NCBI GenBank assembly: GCA_024195585.1
Contig: SWBL01000094.1
Coordinates: 88,295-152,294 of the forward strand
Length of the DNA: 64,000 nt
From: Aureobasidium sp. EXF-3400
Taxonomy: Eukaryota > Ascomycota > Dothideomycetes > Dothideales > Saccotheciaceae
Direction of reading: 5' to 3'
Shown here: positions 1 to 10,559 of the stretch, piece by piece
Position numbering within the stretch: the first letter of the stretch is position 1
How the letters are laid out: each line of letters opens with the position of its first letter
Translations under genes and position numbers: made by a program
The notes under the pieces: generated by a model
The model's database searches: none
Told to the model about the DNA's origin: nothing
Seen by the model: the letters and a program-made list of their open reading frames with translations, nothing else

Positions 1-336
1 GTTCCAGTCAGCCCAGTTCGAGTCACCGCTTTATATTCCTTTAGTACACAATCGAGCTTATTCCTTGCTAGAAAGATCCGGCTCACTCTTGCACAAGACA
101 ATACACAATCACAACAACCAGGTCGCCGCCTTCACTACCACGGGTGGCCCGTGCTCATATAGACCCGGTATTGCCATGGTTATACAACGTTTGACATATC
201 ACAAGATCATAGACGCAGGGAAAGAGTCCATTGGCTTCACTCTCGGTTTCATGCTGTATAATTACAAAGACGGGGACCTTGACTTTTGACTTGCACGCCG
301 TCTCGCATACCGTCCTTTTCCATTGCGTTGCCCCGT

Positions 337-935
337 TTAGTGAGCGTTGTTCTTGTGGTGACCTGTCGGGCCAGTGGTTAGCTACCTGTCCGAAGCACAT
401 CCAGTCCAGAGAAGACGTACGCAAGTGGAAGTAGTAGTTCTGGGCGTAACCAAGGAGGATCATGGTGCCAATGACGTGAACCAGGGCTGTGTTGGATTAA
501 GTCAGCTCGAGTCCAGAGCATCGGCATATGGAGATGGGTGGTCGTACGCATGGCCGAAGGGTTCTTGCCGTTGAAGTAGCGGTGCTGGTATCTCTGGAGG
601 AGGCCGGAAGGCTTGTGCTCGGGAGCGGGACCGCGAGGGAGTCTCTCGTAGAACGAGACGACACGCTGCATGCGGGCGGCGTCGGCCGAGGCACCAATGC
701 CCTGTTTGTCGACTCTGTCAGTCTAGTCCTCACAGCTCTTTCTCAAACATGATGCGATGATATGGGTTGCGCGGGCGGTCGGAGCCGGGTGGTAGGTGTG
801 GTGTGGTGTAGATTTTGCGGAGGGTAGAGCTCAACGTACCGAGGGCGAGGCAATCTGGGAGCAGTCAGTATGAGATCGGATCAATAACAATTGTCAGAGC
901 AGACGCACCTTGGGAGGAATGAGTGTAGAGACCAT
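337..935 (-). CDS. atp17: Mitochondrial F1Fo ATP synthase subunit f
   Basis: This gene encodes the small Fo-sector subunit f of mitochondrial ATP synthase in the inner membrane. Five exons fit on the minus strand: 909..935, 840..854, 548..701, 421..486 and 337..362, giving 95 residues. The second exon is a 15-nt microexon coding IASPS. Recognisable family blocks are STLIPPK at the N-terminus, a central RVVSFYERLPRGPAPEHKP segment, the tract LLQRYQHRYFNGKNPSAM, and a final transmembrane helix (VHVIGTMILLGYAQNYYFHL) ending HHKNNAH. Donors are GTGCGT, GTACGT, GTACGA and GTACGT. Length and order match fungal Atp17. The first exon is short, so an alternative upstream start cannot be excluded. It is divergent from the complex I gene at 1131. 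Confidence 0.9.
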
Positions 936-1130
936 GGTTGCGACAAGTAACTCTTCTGTTCTGGCTGCTATGTGCTTTGACATGGCGTTGTTGCGAAGGC
1001 TCCCCAATCCAAGGCTTGGCACGCCTCCGGCTGCACTCCGGCTGGCCCGTCGAGTTGCTGACCTACTGGGGCATACCGTTCATTGAAGGGCAATCAGAGA
1101 GGCTGTCGCTAGTCACACATACCACACACA
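936..1130. promoter_or_regulatory. Shared bidirectional promoter of atp17 and NDUFS4 genes, with CCAAT box
   Basis: Only 195 bp separate the start codons of two divergently transcribed genes for oxidative phosphorylation. A CCAAT pentamer lies at 1004..1008, close to the middle. CCAAT is the binding site of the fungal HAP complex, a known regulator of respiratory genes, so one site could serve both directions. That role is inferred. The sequence CTCCGGCTG is also directly repeated at about 1025-1045. Confidence 0.5.
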
Positions 1131-1879
1131 ATGTCGCCATTGAACAGGACAGCTGTCTCGAGGCTCTTCGCCGTCGCCTCGCGACCCGCCTTCTCGCGCC
1201 AGGCTCCTCGCTTCGCCAGCAACCAGTCTTTCGTTGCTCCCAACTCGGCTGAGGTCGACAACATTCAATCTCGCGACGAGCCTCCTTCGCCCGTTCACTT
1301 GACCAAGGGAGAGACCAAGGGAAGCGAGCCCGCTGTCCAGAACACCCCTAGCCATGCCCCCAACTACGGTGCCGCCGTCGACTACAGAACCTCGGCCTTC
1401 TCTCCCGTCCCCAAGCGCGTCATGGATGGCAGCGAGCCTACTGAGACCGTAGCTGCTGCCGTCGTCTCTGGTGCTCCTTCCGACCTCCAAGCCCGTACCG
1501 TTCGGTTCGTCAATCCTCGCCTCAAGCCGCTTGCCTCATGACTTGTTTGTACTTACACCTTGTTCACAGCATCTTCCGTCCGGCTAAGACCCCGACTCAA
1601 TCTGGAGACTGGAACGCTCACCACTGGCGCATGGACTGGGATGTCCTCAGCAAGGGTCACCGCTGGGAGAACCCTCTGATGGGCTGGCAATCATCCGCCG
1701 ACTACATGCAGGGCACTCACTTGAACTTCAAGTCAAAGGACGATGCCATCAACTTTGCCAACAAGCAGGGTTACGAATACTTCGTCCAGGAGCCCAACGA
1801 GCGCAAGATCATCCCCAAGGCATACGCCAACAACTTCATGCACAGCCCCAAGAAGCTGAAGCATATCCGTACCAAGTAG
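1131..1879 (+). CDS. NADH:ubiquinone oxidoreductase (complex I) 21-kDa/NDUFS4 subunit
   Basis: This is the nuclear-encoded complex I accessory subunit of the NDUFS4 family (Neurospora 21-kDa subunit), in the matrix arm of the mitochondrial enzyme. Two exons, 1131..1504 and 1570..1879, are joined by a 65-nt intron with a GTTCGT donor and CACAG acceptor. The splice turns ...LQARTVR into IFRPAKTPTQSG, the start of the family's conserved domain. The N-terminal ~60 residues are rich in Arg, Ser and Ala and lack acids, as expected for a mitochondrial presequence. The conserved C-terminal part contains WRMDWD, RWENPLMGW, FKSKDDAINFANKQGYEY and ends in KKLKHIRTK. It is head-to-head with atp17 and tail-to-tail with the gene ending at 1990. 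Confidence 0.93.
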
Positions 1880-1989
1880 AGCACACGGCGGAACCCTCTG
1901 TACATTTTCTTCTTTCTTCCAATACCATGACATCGATTTTAGACCCATTTCTCAACTTGACCACAAAGCGCTCAAGCCCTAGATATTGC

Positions 1990-2712
1990 TTACAACAGCT
2001 CTGCGCCGTAGTCCTCTAGCTTCCGAAACTCACACCAGCGCCCAGCGACTTGCCTGATTCTCACAGTTCTACCAACCCAAGCTCTCTCACCCGCGCCAAA
2101 GGTTTTGGTGGTTATGTTCAGCATCGAGAGCTCTCGATCCCAGGCGTTCGTAGCTAGATGGTTTCCATCGAGCATGTCGTCATCCTCTTGGACGCCAGTC
2201 TCATATTCGTCTTCTGGATTGAAGCATTCAACCATTGTGAGCTGCTGACCGATACCATGCGCAACATCTACGATAGCAGAGAATGTTCGATTGAATCCCT
2301 GAGCCGAATATGATAGAGTTTGTTCGTGTATCCGAATTGGATTGATTATCATTAGTAGTGGACGGTTTTGGTCGGGTGTAGCTTTGGACTCTGGCTCAAC
2401 TTGTTGCGGCTGTCGCAGTGTGGCAAAGTAGGCTCGCAGGTTGGTGAGATCTGAACAGAACGTGATTTGAACATTGCGTGAGTTGTGTAGGTTGCTCAAG
2501 GTTGGAGCAAGCAGGTCGAGTGCAGTATTTTGTTCGTCATGGTTCTCTTGTGTGACCTCGTGCATCAGAGACTGCAAAAATGCATCTCGAGTTGAGCAAA
2601 TAATCAAATGTTTGCTTGATGCGGGATGGCGCAAGCAGAATTGGAGAACATGGTAAGCCTTGCACGGCTCAAGTACAATCGGCCTTGATGTTTGAGATTT
2701 GCTGGATGGCAT
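1990..2712 (-). CDS. Conserved fungal protein of unknown function, possible RecA-like fold
   Basis: This is a single-exon frame of 240 residues, and I do not recognise a named family. Visible features are an N-terminal segment rich in hydrophobic strands (YHVLQFCLRH, HLIICSTRDAF), a middle strand followed by a short turn (PLLMIINPIRIHEQT) that resembles a Walker-B-type beta strand, and a C-terminal block with conserved-looking aromatic and basic residues (WVGRTVRIRQVAGRWCEF). A P-loop (GxxxxGK[ST]) is not visible. Such a pattern occurs in degenerate RecA-fold subunits (Elongator Elp5/Elp6 or Shu/Psy3-type proteins), but assignment to any of these is inference only. The start is the first ATG of the frame and lies 257 bp from the divergent AP-3 gene. 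Confidence 0.7.
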   Translation of the reverse strand: MPSSKSQTSRPIVLEPCKAYHVLQFCLRHPASSKHLIICSTRDAFLQSLMHEVTQENHDEQNTALDLLAPTLSNLHNSRNVQITFCSDLTNLRAYFATLRQPQQVEPESKATPDQNRPLLMIINPIRIHEQTLSYSAQGFNRTFSAIVDVAHGIGQQLTMVECFNPEDEYETGVQEDDDMLDGNHLATNAWDRELSMLNITTKTFGAGERAWVGRTVRIRQVAGRWCEFRKLEDYGAELL

Positions 2713-2969
2713 GTGAATGTGATCATGCGTTGTTGATATACTTGTTCTTGAGCATCAAGCCGTCAAAAAGTAGCAGTATCGCGTTTGGTAGGATAAGATG
2801 CGCTGAAAGTTGAGATAGATAAAATGTATGACAGGGTCGGAGGAGGTTCAAAGTGGCTGCAGGAACGTGGACGGTGGTGACGCACGCCAAATCCGAGTTG
2901 CATCCCCGCCAAACATTCGAGCTCGACCATTCGAATGCACGATTGCGCCTTGACAAAGTTGCAGCCAAG

Positions 2970-5540
2970 ATGGAATCGATATCGCGTATCTCGGGCATGC
3001 TGGAAACAGGTACCGTGGAAACGAACATACGCCGTAAACAAAGAGCCAGTCTGACGGGTTGCAGCACGCGACCTCACTCTCGAGGCCGCTCGAGATGCAG
3101 GAGCCGGACGGCGGTCGGTCAAGCAGATGCCTCCGGCGCAAATAAAGAAGTTGCTGGACAGCAGGAACGAGCGAGAAGTGCTTGAAGGCTTGCGTCGCGT
3201 TATCGAAGTCAGTGCTGCCTGAGCCTAGGAAGGCACGAAAGATGGACTTACCCGATTCAACGACAGATGCAATATACCGCTCCTCTGGCGCAAACACTAC
3301 CCTTCTTCCCTTCGGTCCTCAAGACTCTCTCGCACCCAACTTCGTCGACTAGGCCGCTGGTCTACTCATACCTGCTACACCATGCCGAGGCAGATCCGGA
3401 TACCGCCCTTCTGTCCATCAACACGATTCAAAAGTCGCTCTCAGACACCAGCCCCCGAGTCCGCGCCATGGCACTGAAGACCATGGCTGGTGTTCGTATC
3501 CCGCTCATCAGCCAAATCGTTTCGCTCGCTATCAAAAAGGGAACTGCCGATATGAGTCCCATCGTCCGCAAGGCTGCTGCTTTTGCATGCGTCAAGTGTG
3601 TGAAGCTGGACCCTGCCACTCTTCCTCAGGTCACCGAATACCTTTCCACCTTGCTTGGAGACAAGCAATACTTCGTCGCCGGCGCTGCCGTTGCCGCTTT
3701 CAGCCAAATATGCCCCGAACGTCTGGACTTGATCCACCCACACTACAGAAGCCTTGTCAAGAAGATGGTCGACATGGACGAATGGGGCCAGGTTTCGACT
3801 TTGCAACTGATGACTGTCTATGCGCGAAACTGCTTCCCACAAAGAACTCGACGTGTTCGCAAGACCAATACCCAAGCCCAAAAGCAAAAGGGTTTCTACG
3901 ATGACGACGATGCAGAAGAACAGGAAGTCGAATACGAAGACGTCCAAACTCTGGATCCCGATCTCGACTTGCTTCTTACATCCTCATTACCACTCCTACA
4001 ATCTCGTACTTCGGCTGTTGTCATTGCTGTCACAAGAGCTTACCTATACCTTGCTCCTGACCAGTATCTGCACCACGCCATCGGTCCTCTAACAGCCCTG
4101 CTCCGTGGCCCTCCTGATATCAACCAGATTGGTCTCCATAATATTGTTCAGATCTGTCTTCTCTATCCACAACACTTCGTCCCGCACTTCCGCCACTTTC
4201 TCCTCAGGTCCAGCGAAGGGGAGCAAACATGGCGCCTGAAGCTTGAAGTTTTGACCCTTATTTTCCCTCATTGCGATACTGACGTACAAGGCCTCATCCT
4301 CACCGAACTCGAACACTTCTCACAAGGTCACGACCCTGCTCTAGTTCGCGAATCGGTACGAGCAATTGGCCGTTGCGCCCACAATTCGGATGCCACTACG
4401 AGCTCACGCTGCTTGCGCTTACTACTCCGCCAAATTCACAGCCCAGATCAACATCTCGTCGCCGAAGCTTTGGAAGTCATTCGACACATGATCCAGCGCG
4501 ATCCACTCTCACACACCAAGACCGTCATTCGTCTGGCGAAGAACCTTGACACGCTCACTAGTCCCGCTGCACGCGCCAGTATTATTTGGTTAGTTGGCGA
4601 ATTCGCTGGTTACTCGACTGATCAGAGCATTGCGCCTGATGTTCTGCGCATCCTCGTGCGTGGATACCCTGATGAACATGATTTAGTCAGACAGCAGATC
4701 GTACTGCTGGCCGCAAAGGTTTACTTGCATTGGTTGAATGCTGAACATGCCACGAGCAAGAAAGAAAGTCCACCGGCCTTGGAACGTCAATCCAGCTCAA
4801 CTGTACTTGCCCCTGACGAGGACGAAGATAGTGCAGGCTTCAGAGACCATGGGTACAACGGCGAGCACTCATCGAATCTCGAGCCGCAGGAAGATAAGTC
4901 TCACCCGATATCCTTGCTATATCACCATACTCTACTACTGGCCCGCTATACACCATCATACGATCTTCGCGACCGTGCCCGCATGTTCCGCGCCTTGCTG
5001 GCCGTGCCCTCGAGCACCGAACTTGCATCGCTCCTCTTACTTGCACCCAAGCCCGTACCGCAAGCGCCGAGCCCAAGCGAAAGTCGCAAAGGCTATATGC
5101 TTGGCAGTGCAAGCTTAGTCATTGGCGAAGACAGCGGCGTCAATGGACTCAGTGGCTACACGCCTCTTCCCGACTGGGTCCAGGACGGCGAAGAGCCAGA
5201 TGCCAAACTCAGGAACGTCGAGTTGGAAGCAAAGACTGAGTACAGACCGAGTGGAGCATCGGTGCCGGCGGGTAGAATGCTCGACGATGCACTCAAAGGA
5301 TCCGCACCTGTTGTTTACAAATCAAAATCTGGTGCACCTGCCAAGGAAAAGACATTGGATGATTGGCTTGACGAAGAAGAAGAGTCATCAGAGGAAGAAA
5401 CCGAAGATTCTGAAGATGAAGAGGAAACCGATGAGGATGAAGAGGAAGAGACGGATGATGACGATGACGAGGAAGATTCTTCGGACGAGGAAGAGAGCGA
5501 TAGTGATGATGGCGATGAGAAAAGAAGACTTGTTGATTAA
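2970..5540 (+). CDS. apl6: AP-3 adaptor complex subunit beta
   Basis: This is the large beta subunit of the AP-3 clathrin-adaptor-like complex, which sorts cargo from the Golgi to the vacuole. Three exons, 2970..3009, 3065..3207 and 3267..5540, give 818 residues. The two short 5' exons encode the family hallmark around ARDLTLEAARDAGAGRR, then MPPAQIKKLLDSRNEREVLEGLRRVI. The third exon contains VYSYLLHHAEADPDTALLSIN and a long adaptin-N alpha-solenoid (HEAT-like repeats) to about residue 600. The C-terminal hinge (about residues 620-818) contains a very acidic Asp/Glu/Ser tail, typical of AP-3 beta and a likely phosphorylation target. No separate ear domain is obvious, which is usual for fungal AP-3 beta. 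The long third exon alone lacks the conserved N-terminus, which is why the two upstream exons were added. Confidence 0.93.
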
Positions 5541-5717
5541 GAATATAAGGCATAAAAGATACCCACCCATATATTGCATGCATACCATCGAACTCCCAGG
5601 AAGAAGTATATGACTCTAAAGCATATGTCAAAAGCAAAGTTGCAAATCGAAAACACCCCTGAGGATCGAACCCATCCTTCACTTCCACCTCGCCTATAAT
5701 TTAATCTCACATCGCCA

Positions 5718-5918
5718 TTATCACTGTAATCGGCTGAGTGGTGTAACGGCTTACACTCATGCCTTTACCAATGCGGTAATAAAACCACCGTTCAAATCCC
5801 GCCGCGTACGCCTTAATCCACGAATTAGCCAAATGTCCGACATTTGGTGGCTAAGATCAAGGGACGAGAACGTGAGTTTTCCCATAGAGCTTCGGCTCTG
5901 GTTTTTTTGCTGGTTGGC
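5718..5918 (+). repeat. Candidate tRNA-derived SINE, copy 1
   Basis: A ~200-bp element that recurs in inverted orientation at 63345..63544. The head (about 5731-5815) is tRNA-like. It has an A-box match TGGTGTAACGG and a B-box match GTTCAAATCC, but its T stem does not pair, so it is not a working tRNA. A 5-bp hairpin TTACC/GGTAA lies between the boxes. The body holds a near-perfect palindrome CCAAATGTC-C-GACATTTGG (about 5830-5848). The 3' end carries hairpin AGAGC-TTCG-GCTCT, two G, seven T and then GCTGG. The T-run after a hairpin would suit RNA polymerase III termination. The element lies about 180 bp downstream of the AP-3 beta gene. Confidence 0.7.
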
Positions 5919-6648
5919 ATGTGGGTTTATCTTGTTTTGTTGGCCTTGTGAACGAAGCGTTCAGAAGGTGTTGCACAGTTCGTTTTTGCCTTGACTCATT
6001 GGGCTGTTTGTGCTTTCCTCACCTGGCCGTAAAGAGTTTGAAATGCGCCATGGGTCTAGCGTGATTGCATTGCAAGCAAACCGGGCTAAACGAGCCCCTT
6101 GTGAGAGGAGTGAGCCCCCTTTTGGCAGTCCCACCACGTCAGGTCTATCGTCTATCAAGGTACAATCTTTGCTCTTACTCTTCACTCAAGTTTTTCATCT
6201 CTCCGTCGAGACCAGCCATAACTACACACCACGTACACAGCAAGACAATATGCCATCGGCACATTCAGAGGGGAAGAAAGAGATCATGTTTTTTTTCTGT
6301 AAAAGATGAAGACTTGAAGAGAAGGTCATAATAAAAACTATAGAATAAAAAAGCCATTTTTGGTTTGGGAAAAGAAGAAGAAATCCAAGAAGAGAAGGTG
6401 GAGAAGGGGCGGAGAAGAAGAGAAAGCATTACCGTGATCTGCCCTCTCTCCTGCGACGAGACAGATCTGACCATCGTACAACCTCCCTAGTTTTTTGGCC
6501 ATGTACACCCGTACAAGCCGATGATCCTCATGATCGAAGGCCATGAATCGTATATAGATAATCGTCGAAAATAACTGAAAAGAAATAGAGGCACAAGAAA
6601 TGGACTTGTGCCAGAAGATGCTCGAACATGTAAAAGCATGAAGAGCGC
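5919..6648. other. Intergenic region without a supported gene
   Basis: No reading frame with family resemblance or coherent splice signals was found. The stretch includes purine-rich runs at 6360-6425 and T/A-rich tracts. It probably holds the 3' untranslated region of the minus-strand gene ending at 6649. Confidence 0.4.
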
Positions 6649-8764
6649 TTACCGGCGATAACGACTGCGAATATAATTAGTCCCATGTCGAGAACTCGCA
6701 TCAGAGTTTAACATACCTGTAGACGTCCTGTCTACTTTGTCGCATGCGTCGTGCCCGGGGAGTGTCATCGTCCTGTCTGCGGCGTCCTTCGGCGGCAGCC
6801 ACTTCCTCGTATGTACGCTTCCTGCCACTGCCCGATTTCTCAGGAGCAGCTGGTGCCTTCGCTTTGGGGGTGGCGTCCATGTCAACCATGACCTCATCGC
6901 CGTGGAAGTCCGAGCCGGCTGCTGTGTGCTGAGAGGTAGTAGACTTGGGGCTAGCAGGGTCATGTGCACGCCATGGATCAAATGATGGCGAACGACTTTC
7001 GCGAGGTGGCGGTGGAGGAGGAAACTGAGGACCATACGCAAAGCGTTGGTTTGTAGGCGCGAAGCCACCAGGAGGAGTGTTTCTCTTACTGTGATGTGTC
7101 AGATTCGGTGCGTCTTCAAGTTTGATTTGTGGTGCGTACCGATTGCCTGGAGGTACTGGCAGTCCCAGGGCAGGAGGTGGAGTAGGATAAACCATCTTAG
7201 GAGAACCCTCAACACCAAGCGCGGCCAAGATGTTCTCCTGTGCCGAGTCCTTGGGGAGTACAGCAGGCTTGGCTTTGGGTTGCTGAGAACCCTGTCTGCT
7301 GCGTTTTTCGGGCGATCGCGATCTCGAATAACGCATGGAAGCTCTTGGGGGTTGTCTATCGTCCTTTCGAGGCGACTTGGGGCCTAATGCCAGTTCAAGA
7401 GTGTCAAGGATGGTGACCTGTTTCACTTGTGGCGCTGGTTGAGCCACTGGCCGGGGCAGGGGATGGGCAAGAGGTTTGATGACCGGTTGAATCACAGGCT
7501 TGACTGGCTCGTCTTCATCATCACTCATGTCCATAGCTTGGTCCCCGTCAGACTGGTCATCTTCGGCTCCCGCAACAGACTGTTGCACCGGCGATGGATG
7601 AGCGACCCCGGACACAGAGCCGATATGCTGCATTACTGGTTCCACCTGCTCGATAACGGGATCGGGTCGGTCACGGTTTGCGATGACAGTGAGAAGTGGA
7701 ACAGTTGCAGCCGTCTTGCCGAACTCCACAAAGATGAGGTCGTCCTTGACCTTTTGCCACTCGTCTGTGTCTCTTACACTCAGTCTGATGTCAACGGACA
7801 TGTCGTCAGGGAAGAACTCGGACGTGACACTGATATGTGCACCCTCGGTCGCCTTGGCGGATTCGGTCCATTTGGGTTCCACTTCATCGTACACCGAAGG
7901 CAAGGGCTTGCTGGTAGGTATAGCTGGATGCCATGTGATAAGACCGAGGCTCAGTTCTGGCACGACCTCCTCAGCCGGGACGCCAGCTTCACTCTCAAGA
8001 TCAAAATCCAGACCGAAGTCGAGACTAGACGTCCGCGTGTGCGATGTAGCATGTCCATCTTCGCTTATCGGGGGAGGATAAGCGGAAGCATCGATGTACG
8101 GGGTTGGGTTGGCAGAAGGCGGCGCTACATAGGCACCGTTCGCATCGTAGTAGCCAGTATACTCCTGGGGTGGGTATGCGGGTGCCGGCACAGAGTAAGA
8201 CGGTGCTGGTGCTGTCACGGCATAAGGTTGGGTAGGTTGAGGTGGTTGGTAAGGTGGCTGCTGGTACACTTGATTTGGATCATATACTGGCTGAGAGGGA
8301 TAAGTCGCCGCCGGAGGATATGCTGCAGTGGTTGGAGGTTGATATCCTTGGTAGGCCGACTGAGGATAAGCCGGTTGAGGTTGCGGAGGGTGTTGGGGAT
8401 AAGCCGGGGCGGTATATGGAGCTGCGACATATGTCGGTTGCTGCTTATAACCAGGGGGTGGAGGATAGCGTGTGATGACGGGATTTCCCTTTTGCTTTTT
8501 CAGAGGAGGTCTGAAAAAAGATCAGATCTGCTGAAGACGAAAGAAGATGAGAAATTGGAGTAAAAGAAAAACTTACCCGTTCTGTGGAGGAACAGCAGCA
8601 TATGGTTGCTGATATTGCTGAGCTCCGTATGCCACTGGTGTAGGAGCAGGTTGATACGGAGGTTGAGAATATGCAGCTACCGCAGGATACTGAGGTTGAG
8701 CATAGCCAGACTGATATGGCTGCTGATAGGGAGGCTGAGGTTGAGCAACAGGGGCAGTATACAT
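6649..8764 (-). CDS. Pro/Gln/Tyr-rich low-complexity protein, function unknown
   Basis: Three exons, 8577..8764, 6717..8510 and 6649..6664, encode 665 residues. Residues 1-200 are dominated by Pro, Gln, Tyr and Ala with repeated PPYQ/PQYP-type units, a prion-like composition common in RNA- or chromatin-associated proteins. A less biased segment around residues 215-330 (SLGLITWHPAIP, then FFPDDMSVDIRLSVRDTDEWQKVKDDLIFVEF split by ordinary sequence) could be a folded domain. The C-terminal half has an acidic Asp/Glu run, basic RS-like stretches (RYSRSRSPEKRSR) and a basic end (RKRTYEEVAAAEGRRR, RARRMRQSRQD) that could act as a nuclear localisation signal. The last exon adds only SRYRR after a 52-nt intron with a GTATGT donor. 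Function was not recognised. It is divergent from the phosphatase gene at 9486. Confidence 0.75.
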
Positions 8765-9485
8765 GATGGACAATGTTTGCTTGCTCCTAGGCCAAAAAGT
8801 TTGACGAGTGGGGGAAGATGAGAAGATTTTCGATGCGACCAGGCAGAAGCATGAGTCAAAGAGATGCCATAGGCTTCGGAAGAGAAGAGAATAAGCAGAA
8901 AGGACAGTGGAAAAAGTGTTGCAAGGGATATGAATCAACGAGTGCCAGTCGTTTGACGGGGGAAGGAGAGACGAATCAAGTCGGGCAAGCACGCACAGAC
9001 GAAGACGGCAAGGTGCGGGCTGTAGCAGGAATCGACGAGGGAGCTGTTTGTTAGATGAAGCTGTGAGACAGCACTGCCAACGGAGCGTCTCGTCACCTAC
9101 CCTCTACCTGGGCTGTATTCAATGGTCGTGGCAGTAAGAGGCAGCAAAGCAAGGTGTAAGATTATTTACAATGGTAAATTGGCTGTCGAGCCAATCATAA
9201 CGCCTATGTCACGTGCTCAGCGGACAGGCGGTTTGGAAATTCAGATTTGGGCGGCGTCGGAGGTGGGAGGCTCGGGGGAGAGAGGAGGCCAGATTGGGCC
9301 AGAAACAGCTTTCACACATAGTCGTCATGTCTTTCTGGTAGACGCATCTTGGGCTTCGTGTTTTGTCTTTGATCATGTGTGAAAGAGTCGAAACTATCCA
9401 GGCACTGATATCGCCTTTCCCATCGCCCTAAGCTTCTCTCCAACGCCCATCGCACCTGCCCGACTGAGAGCAACCCGCCGCAAAC
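8765..9485. promoter_or_regulatory. Divergent intergenic promoter region
   Basis: 721 bp lie between the start codons of the Pro/Gln-rich gene (minus) and the phosphatase gene (plus). No coding frame is supported. It should contain both promoters and 5' leaders. The plus-side leader shortly before 9486 is C-rich. Confidence 0.4.
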
Positions 9486-10559
9486 ATGCCCGGACTTCCT
9501 TGTATGGCTCCTACTGTCACGAGAACGTGTCGCGTGGCAAGAGCTAACCTCTGCAAGCCAGCATCGATCTTGACGAATGTATCGAGAGGCTGTACAACAA
9601 GGAGTTGCTCGCCGAGTCGGTCATAGAGGCCATATGCGCAAAGACAAAAGAGATGCTCATGAAGGAGAGCAATGTCGTCCACATCCAGGCTCCCGTAACT
9701 GTCGTCGGTGATATCCACGGCCAGTTCTTCGACCTCCTCGAGATCTTCAACATCAGTGGACCATGTCCAGACACGAACTACCTCTTTCTCGGTATGTGAC
9801 GTACAGCACGCGACCGCCAATAAAGCACATGTCTGACTATGCACAGGCGACTACGTTGATCGCGGTCTCTTCAGCGTCGAAACCATTTCGCTGCTGGTCT
9901 GTCTCAAACTTCGCTACCCCCACCGCGTCCACCTCATCCGCGGCAACCACGAGTCCCGAGGAGTTACCCAATCCTACGGTTTCTACACCGAGTGCAGCCG
10001 CAAGTACGGTAACGCTGCGGTCTGGCACCACTTCACCGACATGTTCGACTACCTCTCCCTCTCCTGCGTCATTGACGACAAGATCTTTTGCGTCCACGGT
10101 GGTCTGTCGCCCAGCATCCATAGCATTGATCAGATCAAGATCATCGACCGCTTCAGAGAAATTCCACACGAAGGTCCCATGGCCGACTTGGTTTGGAGTG
10201 ATCCGGACGCCGACCGCGACGAGTTCTCGCTGAGTCCAAGAGGAGCTGGCTACACCTTTGGCGCCCAAGTCGTCAAGAAGTTCCTCCAGGTCAACTCGAT
10301 GACACACATCCTCCGCGCACATCAACTCTGTAATGAAGGGTACATGGTCATGTTCGATGACAGACTATCCACCGTCTGGAGCGCGCCCAACTACTGCTAC
10401 CGATGTGGAAACAAGGCTAGTGTTCTCGAAGTCAGTCCTACCGGAGAGCGAAAATGGAACGTCTTCGATGCCGCCCCTGAGAACGAAGTACATCGCATCG
10501 AGCAACAGAACCAACACAACAATGCCGGCTCGGATCCGGTCAGGGACTATTTCCTATAG
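9486..10559 (+). CDS. ppg1: PPG1-type serine/threonine protein phosphatase (PP2A-like) catalytic subunit
   Basis: A metal-dependent PPP-family phosphatase of 320 residues. Three exons are used: 9486..9501, 9558..9791 and 9847..10559. The first intron contains a canonical GCTAACC branch site. Catalytic motifs are all present: GDIHGQ, GDYVDRG, RGNHESR and the late HGG (CVHGGLSPS), plus SAPNYCYRCGN. Within PP2A-like enzymes the N-terminus (LDECIERLY), the SNVVHIQAPVTVVGDIHG segment and QIKIIDRFREIPHEGPMADLVW fit PPG1 better than PP2A, PP4 or PP6. In yeast Ppg1 works with the Far/STRIPAK-like complex and controls mitophagy; a similar role here is inferred. The C-terminus is RDYFL, the PP2A-like tail that is carboxymethylated in PP2A. 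Confidence 0.93.

Noticed and set aside
5640..5700. Possible tRNA 3' half on the minus strand (GGGTTCGATCC)
   Set aside because: The B-box-like string is present, but the flanking T stem pairs at only three positions and no A box or acceptor stem is found.
7427..8563. 378-codon open frame opposite to the Pro/Gln-rich gene
   Set aside because: Arg/Trp/Ile-rich antisense frame produced by repeated codons of the minus-strand gene, with no domain.
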